Positions 34,295-47,351 of a DNA stretch of 64,000 nucleotides are shown one piece after another. The translations under genes were made by a program, and so were the position numbers. Positions within the stretch are counted from its first letter, which is position 1; each line of letters begins with the position of its first letter. The stretch lies in assembly GCF_001422365.1 (NCBI RefSeq), contig NZ_LMMT01000011.1:60295-124294 (forward strand), in the 5' to 3' direction. Under the pieces are notes generated by a model. The model was not told the origin of the DNA, did no database searches, and worked only from the letters and a program-made list of their open reading frames with translations. This DNA is from Pseudorhodoferax sp. Leaf265. GTDB lineage: Bacteria; Pseudomonadota; Gammaproteobacteria; Burkholderiales; Burkholderiaceae_C.

Positions 34295-36310
34295 ATGCAA
34301 TCCCCGGAAACCGGCTCCGCCCCCCTGGAAGCTGCCCAGCGGCGGCGCGGGCCGGTGACGCTGTTGCGGCGGCGCAGCCACCGCGAGTGGGCGCTGTGGG
34401 CCCTGGCCTGGCTGCTCTTGCTGGCCCTGGCCTGGCATGTCAGCTGGCGCGCCCGCGAACACATCGTCGCGCAGGACATGCAGCGCCTGCAGGGACAGGC
34501 CCAGGCCGTCGAGATCCACCTCACCCGCCACCTGAAGGCCATCAGCGCAGCGCTGGCCGGCGCTGGCCAGCTGCTGCCGCAGGACCTGGCCGCCGCGCCT
34601 TCGGTGCCGTTCCCGTTGAAGCTGCTGGTCGACGCGATGCCGGGCGTTCGCGGCCTGCAGATCACCGACCGCGAAGGCCGCGTGGTGGCGGCCAGCCAGC
34701 CCGAACTGACGGACCGCGACGTCAGCGCACGGCCCTACTTCATGACCGTGCGCGACAGCGGCCATCCCGACACCCTGTATGTGTCGCCCCCATTTCGCTC
34801 GGTGCTCGGCAACTTCACCACCGTGCTGTCGCGCACGCTGCACGGCACGGACGGCAGTTTCTCCGGCGTGATCAGCGCCTCGTTCGATGTCGACTACTTC
34901 GAGATCGTGCTGCGTGCCTTGCTCTACGCCCCCGATGCACGCGCCACCATCGCGCACGGCGACGGGCCGATCATCGTGAGTTCGCCCCTGGAGGGCGCGC
35001 GCATCGGCTTCGACCTGAACCAGCCGGGCTCGCTGTTCCGCGTCCACATGCAAAGTGGGCGCATGCACAACCTGCTGCAGGGCGAGGTCGTCGGCACGTC
35101 CGAACTGCGCATGATGGCCTTGCGCGCCGTGGAGCCGGCGGCGCTGCTGCTGGACCGCCCGCTCGTGGTGTACATGAGCCGGCGCACCGACGCCGTGCTG
35201 GCCCCCTGGTGGGCCGCGCTGCGCACCGAGCTGCTGCTGCTGGCGCTGACCATGGCCGTCAGCGCCGTGTGGCTGCGCTGGCACCAGGGCCGGCGCTATC
35301 TGCAGGAACGCACCGAACGCAACGCCGCCCAGGCCGAACGCGAGAGCGCGCGCCGGCTGGAGTTCGGCCTGCGCGGTGCCGACCTGGGGCTGTGGGAATG
35401 GAACCTGGCCGACGACACCATCACCGTCAACGCGCGCGAGATGGAGATGCTGGGCTACCCCCCCACCGACGAGCCGCTGCGCGCGGAATTCTGGCGTGGC
35501 CTGATGCACCGCGACGACCAGGCCGAAGCCGAACAGGCCATCGCCGCGCACCTGCGCAACGAAACCCCGAGCTACCGGCTGGAGCACCGCTACCGCCACC
35601 GCGACGGCCACTGGCTCTGGGTGCTGACCCATGCCATGGTGATGCAGCGCAACGCCCGCGGCAAGCCGCTGCGCGTGGTCGGCACGCACCTGGACATCTC
35701 CGAGCGCAAGCGCTCGCAGCTGGAGCTCGAGCGCATGAACGCCCAGCTGGCCGCGCTGTCGCTGACCGACGGGCTCACGGGCGTGGCCAACCGCCGCCAG
35801 TTCGACCAGACGCTGGCGCTGGAATGGGCGCGCGGCCTGCGCAACCACCAGCCGCTGGCGCTGCTGATGCTCGATGTGGACCACTTCAAGCGCTACAACG
35901 ACCACCTGGGCCACCCCGAAGGCGATGCCGCGCTGCGCGCCGTGGCCCAGATCCTGTCGGCCTGCCTGCGCACGCCGGTGGAAAAGCTCATGCGCTACGG
36001 CGGCGAGGAATTCGCGGTGCTGCTGATCGACGCCGATGCGCACGCCGGTTCCCGCGTCGCGCAGCGCTGCCTGGATGCGATCGCCCAGGCACGCTTGCCG
36101 CACCCGGACTCACCGCTGTCGCCCTGGATCAGCGTCAGCATCGGCGTGGCCAGCATGGTGCCCCAGCCCGAGCACGTGCACGAGCAGCTCGTGATGGCGG
36201 CCGATGCGGCGCTGTACCGCGCCAAGCAGCAGGGCCGCGCGCGCTACGAAACCGCCACCGGGGACGACGCGCTGAAGCGCCCGACCGGCATGCAGCCGCT
36301 CATGCCGTGA
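34295..36310 (+). CDS. Membrane diguanylate cyclase (CACHE-PAS-GGDEF)
   Basis: 671 residues: transmembrane helix 1 (about 33-50), a periplasmic PDC/CACHE-like sensor (about 55-295, with LQITDREGRVVAASQPELTDRDVSARPYF), transmembrane helix 2 (about 307-328), a PAS domain (about 355-470) and a GGDEF domain with the catalytic GGEEF at 569-573. It makes cyclic-di-GMP in response to an external ligand. The inhibitory I-site RxxD, expected at 560-563, reads TPVE, so product inhibition is probably lost. Follows otsA by 83 bases; its end overlaps treY by 11 bases. Confidence 0.93.
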   Translation: MQSPETGSAPLEAAQRRRGPVTLLRRRSHREWALWALAWLLLLALAWHVSWRAREHIVAQDMQRLQGQAQAVEIHLTRHLKAISAALAGAGQLLPQDLAAAPSVPFPLKLLVDAMPGVRGLQITDREGRVVAASQPELTDRDVSARPYFMTVRDSGHPDTLYVSPPFRSVLGNFTTVLSRTLHGTDGSFSGVISASFDVDYFEIVLRALLYAPDARATIAHGDGPIIVSSPLEGARIGFDLNQPGSLFRVHMQSGRMHNLLQGEVVGTSELRMMALRAVEPAALLLDRPLVVYMSRRTDAVLAPWWAALRTELLLLALTMAVSAVWLRWHQGRRYLQERTERNAAQAERESARRLEFGLRGADLGLWEWNLADDTITVNAREMEMLGYPPTDEPLRAEFWRGLMHRDDQAEAEQAIAAHLRNETPSYRLEHRYRHRDGHWLWVLTHAMVMQRNARGKPLRVVGTHLDISERKRSQLELERMNAQLAALSLTDGLTGVANRRQFDQTLALEWARGLRNHQPLALLMLDVDHFKRYNDHLGHPEGDAALRAVAQILSACLRTPVEKLMRYGGEEFAVLLIDADAHAGSRVAQRCLDAIAQARLPHPDSPLSPWISVSIGVASMVPQPEHVHEQLVMAADAALYRAKQQGRARYETATGDDALKRPTGMQPLMP

Positions 36311-39230
36311 CGGCCGGCTTGCGCGCATCGACCCAGTAGACCGCCACCGGCAGCGCCTGCAGCGCATCGGCCAGCCGCAGCGGCCCGCGCGGAAGCCGGC
36401 GCTGCACATGGCCCATGAGTTCCAACGCCGTCACGTCGCCGGCGCTGCCGTTCCAGTCCTTGAAGGCCGGCGTCAGGTCCACGCTCGCATCGCCCCAGCA
36501 GGCCTCGCCCACGGGCGCAGCATCAAAGCTCTTGAGCAGACGCGCAAACAGGCGCGCGGCCAACACCACGAGCAGGCCCGTCGGCGTGCGCCGCGCGTAG
36601 GCCACCACATGCTCGCGCGCGCGCCCGGTGCCGCGCAACGCGATGTAGCTGCCTTCGCGCAACAGGGCCGGGTCGTCGCGGCGCAGCGCCAGCAGCCGCC
36701 AGGTCGCCCAGAGCTTGAGCCGGCCATCGGCAGGCGTGGCCGACATGCGCGCCAGGCCCGCGAGCCGGTCGGGCTCGGCGGCCAGCAGCAGCGCCTCGTG
36801 CGCGGCCAGCGTGCCCTGGCGCTGCGCGTAGTCCACGGGCCGGCGGTTGTCGGGGTCGACCAGGCTCAGGTCCTGCATCTCGTTGCCCTGGTAGATGTCG
36901 GGCACGCCGGGCGAGGTGAACTTCAGCACCACCATCGACAGGCTGTTGAGTGCGCCGAACCAGGCCAGCTGTTTCGCCAGTGCACGCAGGTCCGACAGCG
37001 CGGGATTGGGCGCCAGCCGGCCCAGCAAACCGTCGATGAAGGCCTGCAGGGCCTGCTCGTAGTCCGCGTCGGGCCGCACCCAGCTCGTGCGCAGCTTGGC
37101 CTCGCGCGCGGCCTTGGCCATGTACTGGCCCATGCGCGCGCGCAGCGCGGCAAGGGTCTCGGCGTCGATCTCCCCGTCCGGCAGCACGCCCAGCAGCACC
37201 TGGTAGAGCAGCAGCTCGTCGTCGCGCGAGGGCGCGGTGCCGCTGGGCAGCTCGCGGCGCAGCGAGCGCGTGAGCTGGTGCCAGCGCATCAGGCCCAGCC
37301 GCCACAGCGCGGGCCGCTCGGACAGCACGGCGATGCGGTTGCGCACGTCCTCCGAACGCTTGTTGTCGTGCGTGGAGGTGGCCAGCATGGTGTGCGGCCA
37401 GCGCGCCGCGCGGTCGCTGCTGGCGCCATGGAAGGCCGCCAGCGTGAGGCCCTGAGCGGTCGGATCGCCGCCGACCTCGTTGAGCGAGACCAGTTGCAGG
37501 TAGCGGTAGAACACGCAGTCCTCCACGCCCTTGGCCGCCAGCGGCGCGCAGAACTGCTGGAAGCGCCACGCGAAGCGCCGCACCGGTAACAGCGCGTCGG
37601 CACCGCTGCCCTCGGTCGGCTCGCCCAGCAGGCAGGCGCGCAGGAAGTCGAACACGCTGGCGTCGGCAATGGCCGTGCGCCGGCGCGCCTGGGCGATGGC
37701 CCAGTCGATGAAGCGCCGGTCCTCCTCGCCCGCGGCATCGACCACATAGGTCCGGTAGACCGGCATGCCCGCAGCGGCCTCGGCCACCGCCGTGCGCAGC
37801 GTGGTAAAGCCGTAATCGCGCGTGCGCCGGTTGGCGCCCGCCACGCGCTTGAGCTGCGTGGCCAGCAGGTTGAGCTCGGCGCCGAGCGCACCGTAGGCCA
37901 CGGCCAGCTTGGCGTCGAAGACCATGTCCTCCAGGCTGCCCTCGGCGCCCGTGAAGCCGCGCCAGACACGCTCCATGCGCGCGGCCTGGCTGCGGTCGCT
38001 GAACAGGCTGTTGAGCAGTGCACCGAAACGGTAGCCGGTGGTGCCGTGCAGGCGCCAGTCCGCAGGCAGGTCGGCATGGGCGGCCGTGATCTTCTCGGCC
38101 ACCACGTAGAGCGGCAGCGCGTCCGCGGGCGCGGATTCGTCGGGCCGCAGCTGGGCCATCCTGCGCGCATGGCCGTCCTGCAGGCGCGCGAAGTACTGGG
38201 CCGGGTCGCGCAGGCCGTCGGGGTGGTCGATGCGCAGACCGTCGACGATGCCGGCGGCCGTGAGGTCCAGCGCCAGCGCGTGCGTGGCCTCGAACACATC
38301 CTCGGCCTCCACGCGCAGCGCGGCCAATTCGTTGATGTCGAAGAAGCGCCGGTAGTTGATCTCGTCGGCCGCCACGCGCCAGAAGCCCAGGCGCCAGGGC
38401 TGGGCTTCCAGCAGTGCGTGCAGCACGTCGTGGCCGGGCTCCTGGTTCAGGCGCTCCAGCGCGGCGGCGACGGCCGGGCCGGCGGCACGGCGCTGTGCCA
38501 GCAGCTCCTGCAGGCCCTGCCGCACCCGGCCCGCGGCCGCGGCACGCTCGCGTGCACCGGCGGCGCCGCGGTCCTCGCGCGGCGGCATGGCGTCGGCACG
38601 CTCGGCCAGCGCCGTGAGGCCCTCGGCCGTGTCGGCGTCCTCGGCCTGGTCGGCGGCCAGGCGCAGCACCGCGCCCCAGCTGGCCGGGTCGGTGGGGAAT
38701 CCGTGCTCGAAGTAGCGCAGCACGAAGCGCCCGGCCTCGCCCTCCTCCTTCGCTTCCCAGGCCAGCTGCAGCTGGCCCTGGTCCAGCACCTCGCCGTAGG
38801 GCGCGCCCAGCACGGGCAACAGCACCTTGCCGGCCATGGCCGCATCCATCGGGCGCCAGTCGATGTCGAAGAAGCCGGCATAGGCCGAGGCCTGGCCGTG
38901 CGTGAGCACGTCGGACCACCAGGGGTTGTCGCTGCCGATCACGCCCATGTGGTTGGGCACGATGTCCAACAGCAGCTGCAGGCCCAGCGCGCGCGCGGCC
39001 AGCGCGAAGCGCTCGAAGCCTTCGCGGCCGCCGAGCTCGGGGTTGATCTCGCGCGGGTCGGCCACGTCGTAGCCGTGCATGCTGCCCGGCCGCGCGCGCG
39101 TGATCGGCGAGCAGTAGACATGGCTCACGCCGAGCGCCTGCAGGTAGGGCAGGACGGCCTGGGCGGCCGCGAAGTCGAAGTCCTTGTGCAGCTGCAGCCG
39201 GTAGGTGGCGCGGGGAATGGAGGCGGTCAT
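36300..39230 (-). CDS. treY: Malto-oligosyltrehalose synthase
   Basis: 976-residue GH13 enzyme converting the reducing end of maltodextrins into a terminal trehalosyl unit. The start is PRATYRLQLHKDFDFAAAQAVLPYLQALGVSHVYCSP, then NHMGV, IVDGLRIDHPDGLRDP (nucleophile) and a catalytic glutamate in VVAEKIT. ATG 39230 overlaps the treZ stop (ATGA), so it is translated just after TreZ. It is 976 residues, somewhat longer than Sulfolobus or Arthrobacter enzymes. It probably uses glycogen-type glucan from GlgE/GlgB after debranching by an enzyme encoded elsewhere. Confidence 0.96.
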   Translation of the reverse strand: MTASIPRATYRLQLHKDFDFAAAQAVLPYLQALGVSHVYCSPITRARPGSMHGYDVADPREINPELGGREGFERFALAARALGLQLLLDIVPNHMGVIGSDNPWWSDVLTHGQASAYAGFFDIDWRPMDAAMAGKVLLPVLGAPYGEVLDQGQLQLAWEAKEEGEAGRFVLRYFEHGFPTDPASWGAVLRLAADQAEDADTAEGLTALAERADAMPPREDRGAAGARERAAAAGRVRQGLQELLAQRRAAGPAVAAALERLNQEPGHDVLHALLEAQPWRLGFWRVAADEINYRRFFDINELAALRVEAEDVFEATHALALDLTAAGIVDGLRIDHPDGLRDPAQYFARLQDGHARRMAQLRPDESAPADALPLYVVAEKITAAHADLPADWRLHGTTGYRFGALLNSLFSDRSQAARMERVWRGFTGAEGSLEDMVFDAKLAVAYGALGAELNLLATQLKRVAGANRRTRDYGFTTLRTAVAEAAAGMPVYRTYVVDAAGEEDRRFIDWAIAQARRRTAIADASVFDFLRACLLGEPTEGSGADALLPVRRFAWRFQQFCAPLAAKGVEDCVFYRYLQLVSLNEVGGDPTAQGLTLAAFHGASSDRAARWPHTMLATSTHDNKRSEDVRNRIAVLSERPALWRLGLMRWHQLTRSLRRELPSGTAPSRDDELLLYQVLLGVLPDGEIDAETLAALRARMGQYMAKAAREAKLRTSWVRPDADYEQALQAFIDGLLGRLAPNPALSDLRALAKQLAWFGALNSLSMVVLKFTSPGVPDIYQGNEMQDLSLVDPDNRRPVDYAQRQGTLAAHEALLLAAEPDRLAGLARMSATPADGRLKLWATWRLLALRRDDPALLREGSYIALRGTGRAREHVVAYARRTPTGLLVVLAARLFARLLKSFDAAPVGEACWGDASVDLTPAFKDWNGSAGDVTALELMGHVQRRLPRGPLRLADALQALPVAVYWVDARKPAVTA

Positions 39231-40990
39231 GCGGGATGGAGGGTGACGCGGACGGACCAGGGCGGCAGGTCCGCCTCGGCATGGGTGCTGTAGATGGGCT
39301 GGCCTGCGGGCACCGGCACTGCGAGGGACTGGTCCTGCAGGTTGGCCTGCAGTTCCCAACGGGCGCCGCCGGCCAGTGGCCAGACCACGTGCACGAAGCC
39401 GCCCGTGCCCAGAGAACGGCCGCCGTGCGGCGCACCGGCCAGCCGCGGCACCAGGTGCGCGTGGCGCAGCGCGAGCAGGCGGCCCACCAGCGCCAGGCGC
39501 TCGCGGTGCGGCGAGGTCTCGCGCTCGGCCCAGCGCAGCTTGGACGCGGCGAAGGTGGCCGCGGCATTGGGGTCGGGGATGCGCGCCCGCGCGGCCTCGT
39601 CGGCGAAGGCCGCGAAGCGCTGGAACTCGGCACGCCGGCCCTGGCGCACGGCCTCGGCCAGTTCGCCCTGGAAGTCGCAGAAGAACAGGAAGGGCGTGGA
39701 TGCCGCGAACTCCTCGCCCATGAACAGCATGGGGATGTGCGGCGCGAGCAGCAGGCAGGCGTAAAGCGCCTCCAGCTTGCGGGCATCGGCGAGCCGGTCC
39801 AGCCGCTCGCCCAGTGCGCGGTTGCCGACCTGGTCGTGGTTCTGCAGGAAGGAGATGAAGGCCGTGGGCGGCAGCGCGCCGCTGGACTCGCCGCGCGGCA
39901 CGCCCAGGTGCGGCGAGACCTGGCCCTGGTAGACATAGCCTTCGGCCAGCGCGCGCCCGAACAGCGCGGCCGGGGCCTGCGCGTAGTCGGCATAGTAGCC
40001 ATCGGTCTCGCCGGTCAGCAGCACGTGGGCGGCGTTGTGCAGGTCGTCGTTCCACTGCGCCGTGGCGGCGCCCGCAGGTCGCAGCCGCTGCGCCTGGTTG
40101 CGCTCGTTCTCCAGCACCAGGTGCACCTGGCGCTGCCGCCCCGGCCCCCGGGCGAGCGCCTGGGCGATCTCCTCGACGATGGGCAGCGTGGAGTCGTCGC
40201 GGATCTGGTGCACGGCGTCCAGCCGCAGACCGTCGCAATGAAATTCCTCGACCCAGTACAGCGCGTTGGCGACGAAGAAGGCGCGCACGGCCGCGTTGTG
40301 TTCGCCGTCGTAGTTGATGGCCGCGCCCCAGGGTGTCTGGTGCGCGGCGTTGAAGAACTGCGGGCAGTAGCCGTGCAGGTAGTTGCCGTCGGGGCCGAAG
40401 TGGTTGTAGACCACGTCGACGAGCACCATGAGGCCCAGTGCGTGGGCGCGGTCGACCAGTGCGCGCAGTTCGTCGGGCGTGCCGTAGCTGCTCTCGGGCG
40501 CGAACAGCAGCACGCCGTCGTAGCCCCAGTTGCGCCCGCCCGGCGTGTCCGCCAGCGGCATGAGTTCAATGGCCGTGATGCCCAGCGCCGCGAGTTCGGC
40601 CAGGCGCTCGGCGGCGGCGGCGAACGTGCCCGCCGGCGTGAAGGCGCCGACATGCAGCTCGTAGACGACCGCCTCGTGCCAGGGCCGGCCGCGCCAGGCG
40701 GCGTCGCGCCAGGCGTAGGTGCCCGGGTCGACCACGGCGCTCGCGCCATGCACGTCGTCGGGGTTGCAGCGCGAGGCCGCATCCGGCACCGGGGTGCCGC
40801 CATCGAAGCGGTAGCGGTAGCGCGTGCCCACACCAGCCTGTCCGACCACGGCTTCGTGCCAGCCATCGGCCAGCGCCTGCATGGCATGCGCGCCACCGGG
40901 CTCCAGCAGCACCTCGGCCTGGCGCGCACCGGGCGCCCAGACCCGGAATCGCACCCCGCCCGCGGCCAGGACCTGTGCACCGAAGTCCAT
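39227..40990 (-). CDS. treZ: Malto-oligosyltrehalose trehalohydrolase
   Basis: 587-residue GH13 hydrolase that releases trehalose from the TreY product. An N-terminal CBM48-like domain (about 5-95, FRVWAPGARQAEVLLEP) precedes the barrel with VVYNHFGPDGNYL, CDGLRLDAVHQIRDDS (nucleophile aspartate), LVLENERNQ (acid) and FLQNHDQVGNRA. The start 40990 (MDFGAQVL) follows GGAGAGCTGAG; a longer frame has no support. It is preceded by the inverted copy of the dispersed repeat and followed by treY. Confidence 0.95.
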   Translation of the reverse strand: MDFGAQVLAAGGVRFRVWAPGARQAEVLLEPGGAHAMQALADGWHEAVVGQAGVGTRYRYRFDGGTPVPDAASRCNPDDVHGASAVVDPGTYAWRDAAWRGRPWHEAVVYELHVGAFTPAGTFAAAAERLAELAALGITAIELMPLADTPGGRNWGYDGVLLFAPESSYGTPDELRALVDRAHALGLMVLVDVVYNHFGPDGNYLHGYCPQFFNAAHQTPWGAAINYDGEHNAAVRAFFVANALYWVEEFHCDGLRLDAVHQIRDDSTLPIVEEIAQALARGPGRQRQVHLVLENERNQAQRLRPAGAATAQWNDDLHNAAHVLLTGETDGYYADYAQAPAALFGRALAEGYVYQGQVSPHLGVPRGESSGALPPTAFISFLQNHDQVGNRALGERLDRLADARKLEALYACLLLAPHIPMLFMGEEFAASTPFLFFCDFQGELAEAVRQGRRAEFQRFAAFADEAARARIPDPNAAATFAASKLRWAERETSPHRERLALVGRLLALRHAHLVPRLAGAPHGGRSLGTGGFVHVVWPLAGGARWELQANLQDQSLAVPVPAGQPIYSTHAEADLPPWSVRVTLHPA

Positions 40991-41057
40991 CTCAGCTCTC
41001 CACAGCCACGCGCGCCACCCGCACGGCACGACACCGGCTCGCATGCAGCGGTTCGGA

Positions 41058-41171
41058 AGGCCGCGGAGCAGGCCATGCCAGCGGCCGGCGCGGAACTGGC
41101 TCTGCCAGGCCGCTGGCGGCGCCCCTCGAGGGGGATGGGATGGCTACACGAAGTGAGCCAGCCAAACGGGG
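41058..41171 (-). repeat. Intercistronic repeat, copy 2
   Basis: Inverted copy of 14686-14799 (about ten mismatches in 114 bases). Read on the minus strand it begins ten bases behind the stop codon of the channel gene and precedes treZ. Here the arms GCCAGCGGCC (41077-41086) and GGCCGCTGGC (41108-41117) are a perfect 10-base inverted repeat, longer than in copy 1. Confidence 0.85.
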
Positions 41172-41181
41172 CGGTTCCATT

Positions 41182-41880
41182 TCAGCGCAGACGGCTGGGT
41201 GGGTCGCGCGGCTCGTCCTTGGACGGCCACCAGCGCTCCAGCTGGGCCGCGGCCCAGTCCTTGCCGCCCAGCCCGAAGGCCAGTGCGAGCGCGAGCACCA
41301 CGCCGCCCAGGATCAGCAGGAACGCATCGCGCACGATGCTGCCGCCCACGCCCATCTGGTCCAGCGCGATCATGACCACGAAGGCCAGGATGGCGTAGTA
41401 GGCGATGCGGCCCAGGGCCTGGCCGTCGCGCATGCCCACGCCCTTGCAGTAGGTGGCGACGGCGTTGGACAGGAAGCGCGCGAAGTACGCGCCGAAGGCC
41501 AGCACCAGCAGCGCCACGATCAACTGCGGCACGAACAGCATCACACGGCTCAGCAGCTCCGTCACGTGCGTGAGGCCCAGGCCGTTGAAGGCCACGATCA
41601 GCGCCGCGAGGATCACCACCCAGTAGGCCAGCACGCCCAGCACGCCGATGGTGTCGATGTGCGTGCCGCCCTGCTGCAGGAAACCGTCCAGGCCCGCGCG
41701 CTTGGTCACGATGTGGAAGTTGACGGCGCGCAGGCCTTTCTCCACCGCGAAGCGCACGGCCTTGGCGACGAGGAAACCGGCCACCAGCACGAGCAGTGCG
41801 ATCGCCAGGCGAGGCAGGAAAGCGCCGGTCTGGATCAGAAAGGCCCGCACGGGCTCCAGCATCACGTTGATTTGTTCCAT
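41182..41880 (-). CDS. Mechanosensitive-channel-like membrane protein
   Basis: 232 residues with about five hydrophobic segments and two copies of the conserved TM-helix motif found in small MscS-related proteins (LPRLAIALLVLVAGFLVAKAVRF near 23-45 and VPQLIVALLVLAFGAYFARFLSNAV near 117-141). It lacks the large beta/alpha cytoplasmic vestibule of MscS. It probably forms or modulates an osmotic release channel. It lies 15 bases behind treS in the trehalose operon, which fits a role in venting solutes after hypo-osmotic shock. Confidence 0.82.
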   Translation of the reverse strand: MEQINVMLEPVRAFLIQTGAFLPRLAIALLVLVAGFLVAKAVRFAVEKGLRAVNFHIVTKRAGLDGFLQQGGTHIDTIGVLGVLAYWVVILAALIVAFNGLGLTHVTELLSRVMLFVPQLIVALLVLAFGAYFARFLSNAVATYCKGVGMRDGQALGRIAYYAILAFVVMIALDQMGVGGSIVRDAFLLILGGVVLALALAFGLGGKDWAAAQLERWWPSKDEPRDPPSRLR

Positions 41881-41895
41881 GTGCTTCCTTTCGCG

Positions 41896-45251
<3,356 letters not shown>

Positions 45252-45255
<4 letters not shown>

Positions 45256-47351
45256 GCGTTCCCTCTGATCTCGATCACATGGGCGGGCATCTCGGATGGG
45301 ACCAGTATCACGAAGTTGCCGCCGTCCTGCCAGTCGAATGACCGATCCGTGAGCAGGTCATGTGCGACGAAACTGCCGCCCGACACACCCAGCCAGGCCG
45401 CGTCCACATGCACCCAGCCGCTCTGGGTGAAGGTGGCGTCGATGTTGACCACCGTGAGCACGGCGTTCTTCCCCTGCGGATCGCGCTTGGCGTAGGCAAT
45501 GAGGTAGGGGTTGCTGGTGTCGAAGAAGCGCAGCGAGGCGTTGGAGTGCAGCGCCACATGCTCCTTGCGGATGCGGTTCACGGTGGCGATGAAGCCGGCA
45601 ATACTGTCCGGTCGGTCCAGCGTGAGCTCGCCCCAATGGCGGATCTGGTACTTCTCGGAGTTCATGTATTCCTCGCTGCCCGGCTTGACCGGCTCGCCCT
45701 GCAGCAGCTCATACGGCGGACCGTAGATGCCGTAGCTGGCCGACAGCGTGGCCGCCAGCACCAGCCGCGCCATGAAGACGGAGCGCGGGCCGTGGTGCAG
45801 GTGCTCGTTGAGGATGTCGGGCGTGTTGGGCCAGGCGTTGGGGCGGTAGTAGTCGGCGCCCGGGCCGTGCGCCAGCTCCTCGAAGTACTCCATGAGTTCG
45901 TGGCGGTTGTTGCGCCAGGTGAAGTAGGTGTAGCTCTGCGAGAAGCCCAGCTTGGCCAGGCAGTGCATGACCTTGGGCCGCGTGAAGGCCTCCGCCAGGA
46001 ACAGCACGTCGGGGTGCTCTGCCTTCACCGCACCGATCACCCATTCCCAGAACGCGAAGGCCTTGGTGTGCGGGTTGTCGACGCGGAAGATGCGCACGCC
46101 TTGCGCGATCCAATGGTCGAACACGCTCTTGAGTTCCAGCCACATCGCGCGCCAATCGGGCGTCTCGAAGTCGAACGGGTAGATGTCCTGGTACTTCTTG
46201 GGCGGGTTCTCGGCGTACTGCACGCTGCCGTCCGGCCGCTTGCGGAACCAGTCCGGATGGGCCTTCACATACGGGTGGTCGGGCGCGCACTGGAAGGCGA
46301 TGTCCAGCGCGAGTTCGATGCCCAGCGCATTCGCCGCGCGCACGAGTTCACGGAAGTCCTCCGGCGTGCCGAGCGCGGGCAGCACGTCCTTGTGGCCGCC
46401 CTCGTCGGCGCCGATGGCCCAGGGGCTGCCGACATCGCCTTCGAGCGCCACCAGCGTGTTGTTGCGGCCCTTGCGGCGCGCCCGGCCGATCGGGTGGATG
46501 GGCGGCAGGTACAGCACATCGAAGCCCATCTCGGCCACGTAGGGCAGGCGTGCCTGCACGTCCTTGAACGTGCCATGGCGGCCCTGCTCGAGCGCGGCCG
46601 AGCGCGGGAACATTTCGTACCAGCTGCTGAAGGCGGCGCGCTCGCGGTCCACCACCAGCGGCAGGCCCTCTGCGCTCCACCAGACGGCGTGGCTGCGGTC
46701 GGGCCAGCGGTCGGCCAGGGCGGCGAGGTCGTCGCTGAGCGCGGCGTCTTTGATGGACGCCACCTCCAGCGAGACCGAGTCCATCTCGGCGATGGTGGCG
46801 CGGCCGGCAGTCTCGGCGCGGCTGCGCAGGTTCTCGGCCAGGCTGGCCAGCTTCGTGCGGTCCTCGCCCTCGGCACGCTCGGAGGCCTGGCGCACGAGTT
46901 CGGCACCCACGCGCGCGGCGATCAGGATGTCGGCCAGGTCCACGCGGCGCAGCAGTTCGGCACGCCAGGACTGGAAGTGGTCGACCCAGGCGCAGACCGT
47001 GTAGCGCCAGCGGCCTTGCGCGTCGGGCGTGCAGCTGGCGGACCAGACATCGTTGCCTTCGGCCTGCATCTCCGTTTCGTGCCAGCTGTCCGTGCCCTCC
47101 TTGCGCCAGCACAGGCGCGCGCGCACCTTGTCGTGGCCGTCGGTGAACACATGGGCCGTGACGGCCAGCGGCTCGCCGACCACGCGCTTGACCGCGAAGC
47201 GGCCGGCATCGACCTGGGGCAGCACGGCATCGATGACGGCGCGGGCCTGGCCGTGCTCCGGCAGCACGGGCTCGGGTGCGGGCACCACGGCGAGTTTGGC
47301 GCGCGTGCGCTTGGGCTTCTTGTCGGCTTGGGGTTCAGTCGGCATGGGCAT
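45252..47351 (-). CDS. glgE: Maltose-1-phosphate maltosyltransferase
   Basis: 699-residue GH13 enzyme that extends alpha-1,4-glucan with maltosyl units from maltose-1-phosphate. An N-terminal domain (about 40-150) and helical insert precede the barrel with [25 protein letters not shown] (nucleophile), [12 protein letters not shown] (acid) and YGPPYEL. Preceded by glgB (17-base overlap) and followed by treS/maltokinase, exactly the set needed for trehalose-to-glucan flux. The first ~20 residues are Lys/Pro-rich and may be a non-conserved tail. Confidence 0.95.

Noticed and set aside
36300..40238. A 1312-codon minus-strand frame running past the treY start into treZ
   Set aside because: Only the part from 39230 matches treY; the upstream part is the shadow of treZ in another frame, which itself has clear GH13 motifs.
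41058..41171. Insertion sequence remnant
   Set aside because: No transposase ORF, no terminal target duplications; the size and position fit a small dispersed repeat better.
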